Shown here: positions 63,849-64,000 of the stretch, one piece after another
Layout: each line of letters starts with the position of its first letter
Numbering within the stretch: the first letter of the stretch is position 1
Assembly: GCA_964624905.1 (NCBI GenBank)
Contig: CAZUYK010000003.1
Coordinates: 1 to 64,000 of the forward strand
Origin: CAZRVH01 sp964624905
GTDB lineage: Bacteria; Patescibacteriota; Gracilibacteria; Peribacterales; Peribacteraceae
Direction: 5' to 3'
DNA: 64,000 bases
Notes under the pieces: model-generated
What the model was told of the DNA's origin: nothing
The model's input: the letters and a program-made list of their open reading frames with translations, nothing else
Database searches by the model: none
Translations under genes and position numbers: made by a program

Positions 63849-64000
63849 TCAGTAGGCGGGCACAGCGACGCGGCTGTGTCCGTGGTCACTGACCTTGGTT
63901 TCCTTCCTGTGGGCCTGGGGCAGAAGCTTCAGGATACGTTCGGCCATGATGCCGCGCACTTGTTCGATATCGCCCAGGGCGTCGATAAGCAGGAGTTTGT
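63849..64000 (-). CDS. 3' end of a gene continuing beyond the window
   Basis: The minus strand is open from the right edge to a TGA at 63849-63851: LLLIDALGDIEQVRGIMAER then a basic/His-rich end (SDHGHSRVAVPAY). About 49 residues visible. Convergent with eno and sharing its terminator. Product not identifiable. Confidence 0.6.
   Translation of the reverse strand, partial: KLLLIDALGDIEQVRGIMAERILKLLPQAHRKETKVSDHGHSRVAVPAY

Overview
The window looks like part of a scaffolded draft genome (there is a 10-N gap at 5768-5777) of a small monoderm-like bacterium. I infer a Patescibacteria/CPR-type organism, possibly of the Peregrinibacteria/Peribacteria kind. The reasons are Ser-rich secreted proteins, an SLH-domain surface protein, a PilT ATPase, a PolX-PHP polymerase, many small orphan membrane proteins and no outer-membrane genes. 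TGA is used as an ordinary stop codon throughout, which excludes the Gly-recoded Gracilibacteria/Absconditabacteria. Most of the window is GC-rich; three segments are clearly AT-richer (about 3.1-8.9 kb, 40.95-41.87 kb and 48.3-52.5 kb).

Layout. 1-3.0 kb: a partial SF2 helicase, an excisionase-type HTH protein, a zinc-ribbon membrane protein and an orphan, together resembling mobile-element remains. 3.1-8.8 kb: a tightly packed six-gene minus-strand operon (CofE-like ligase, archaeal-type SAM synthetase, HprK-like kinase, GT2 glycosyltransferase, ComB-like phosphatase, SAM methyltransferase) that looks like an undescribed small-molecule or peptide-tailoring pathway. 9.0-11.2 kb: an unknown protein plus an Asp/Glu racemase, divergent from a TrpR-family repressor, with a TrpR-operator-like palindrome between them. 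11.2-35 kb: envelope and secretion genes (PBP1-type enzyme, SLH/LamG surface protein, polysaccharide deacetylase, DsbB and DipZ-like thiol redox proteins, Zur/ZIP metal homeostasis, YibE/F, flippase-like protein, GT2, DedA-PAP2-LssY fusion, DedA). 35-38.4 kb: an ECF sigma factor with its membrane partner, TrhO, and a very acidic 53-aa protein. 38.4-48.3 kb: P-type cation ATPase, a frameshifted AT-rich nuclease-like gene, TypA, Ogt, small proteins, a SEC-C protein and PolX. 48.3-53.4 kb: an AT-rich island with a histidine kinase, orphan membrane/secreted genes and a chimeric membrane-bound TrmB-like regulator. 53.5-64 kb: PilT, LigA, an RNA methyltransferase-like gene, an HNH-like protein, pyruvate kinase, enolase and the 3' end of one more gene.

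Expression signals. Many first-of-operon genes have a good -10 hexamer only 6-8 nt upstream of the ATG and no Shine-Dalgarno sequence. They therefore appear to be transcribed as leaderless mRNAs, while several operon-internal or island genes do have an SD. This regularity fixes many start codons given below. Strong intrinsic terminators separate many units.

The most interesting regions are the 3.1-8.8 kb operon, the TrpR-like control region at 10.7-10.9 kb, the composition break inside the 51.8-53.4 kb regulator and the CCC-TAA frameshift in the 41-kb gene.
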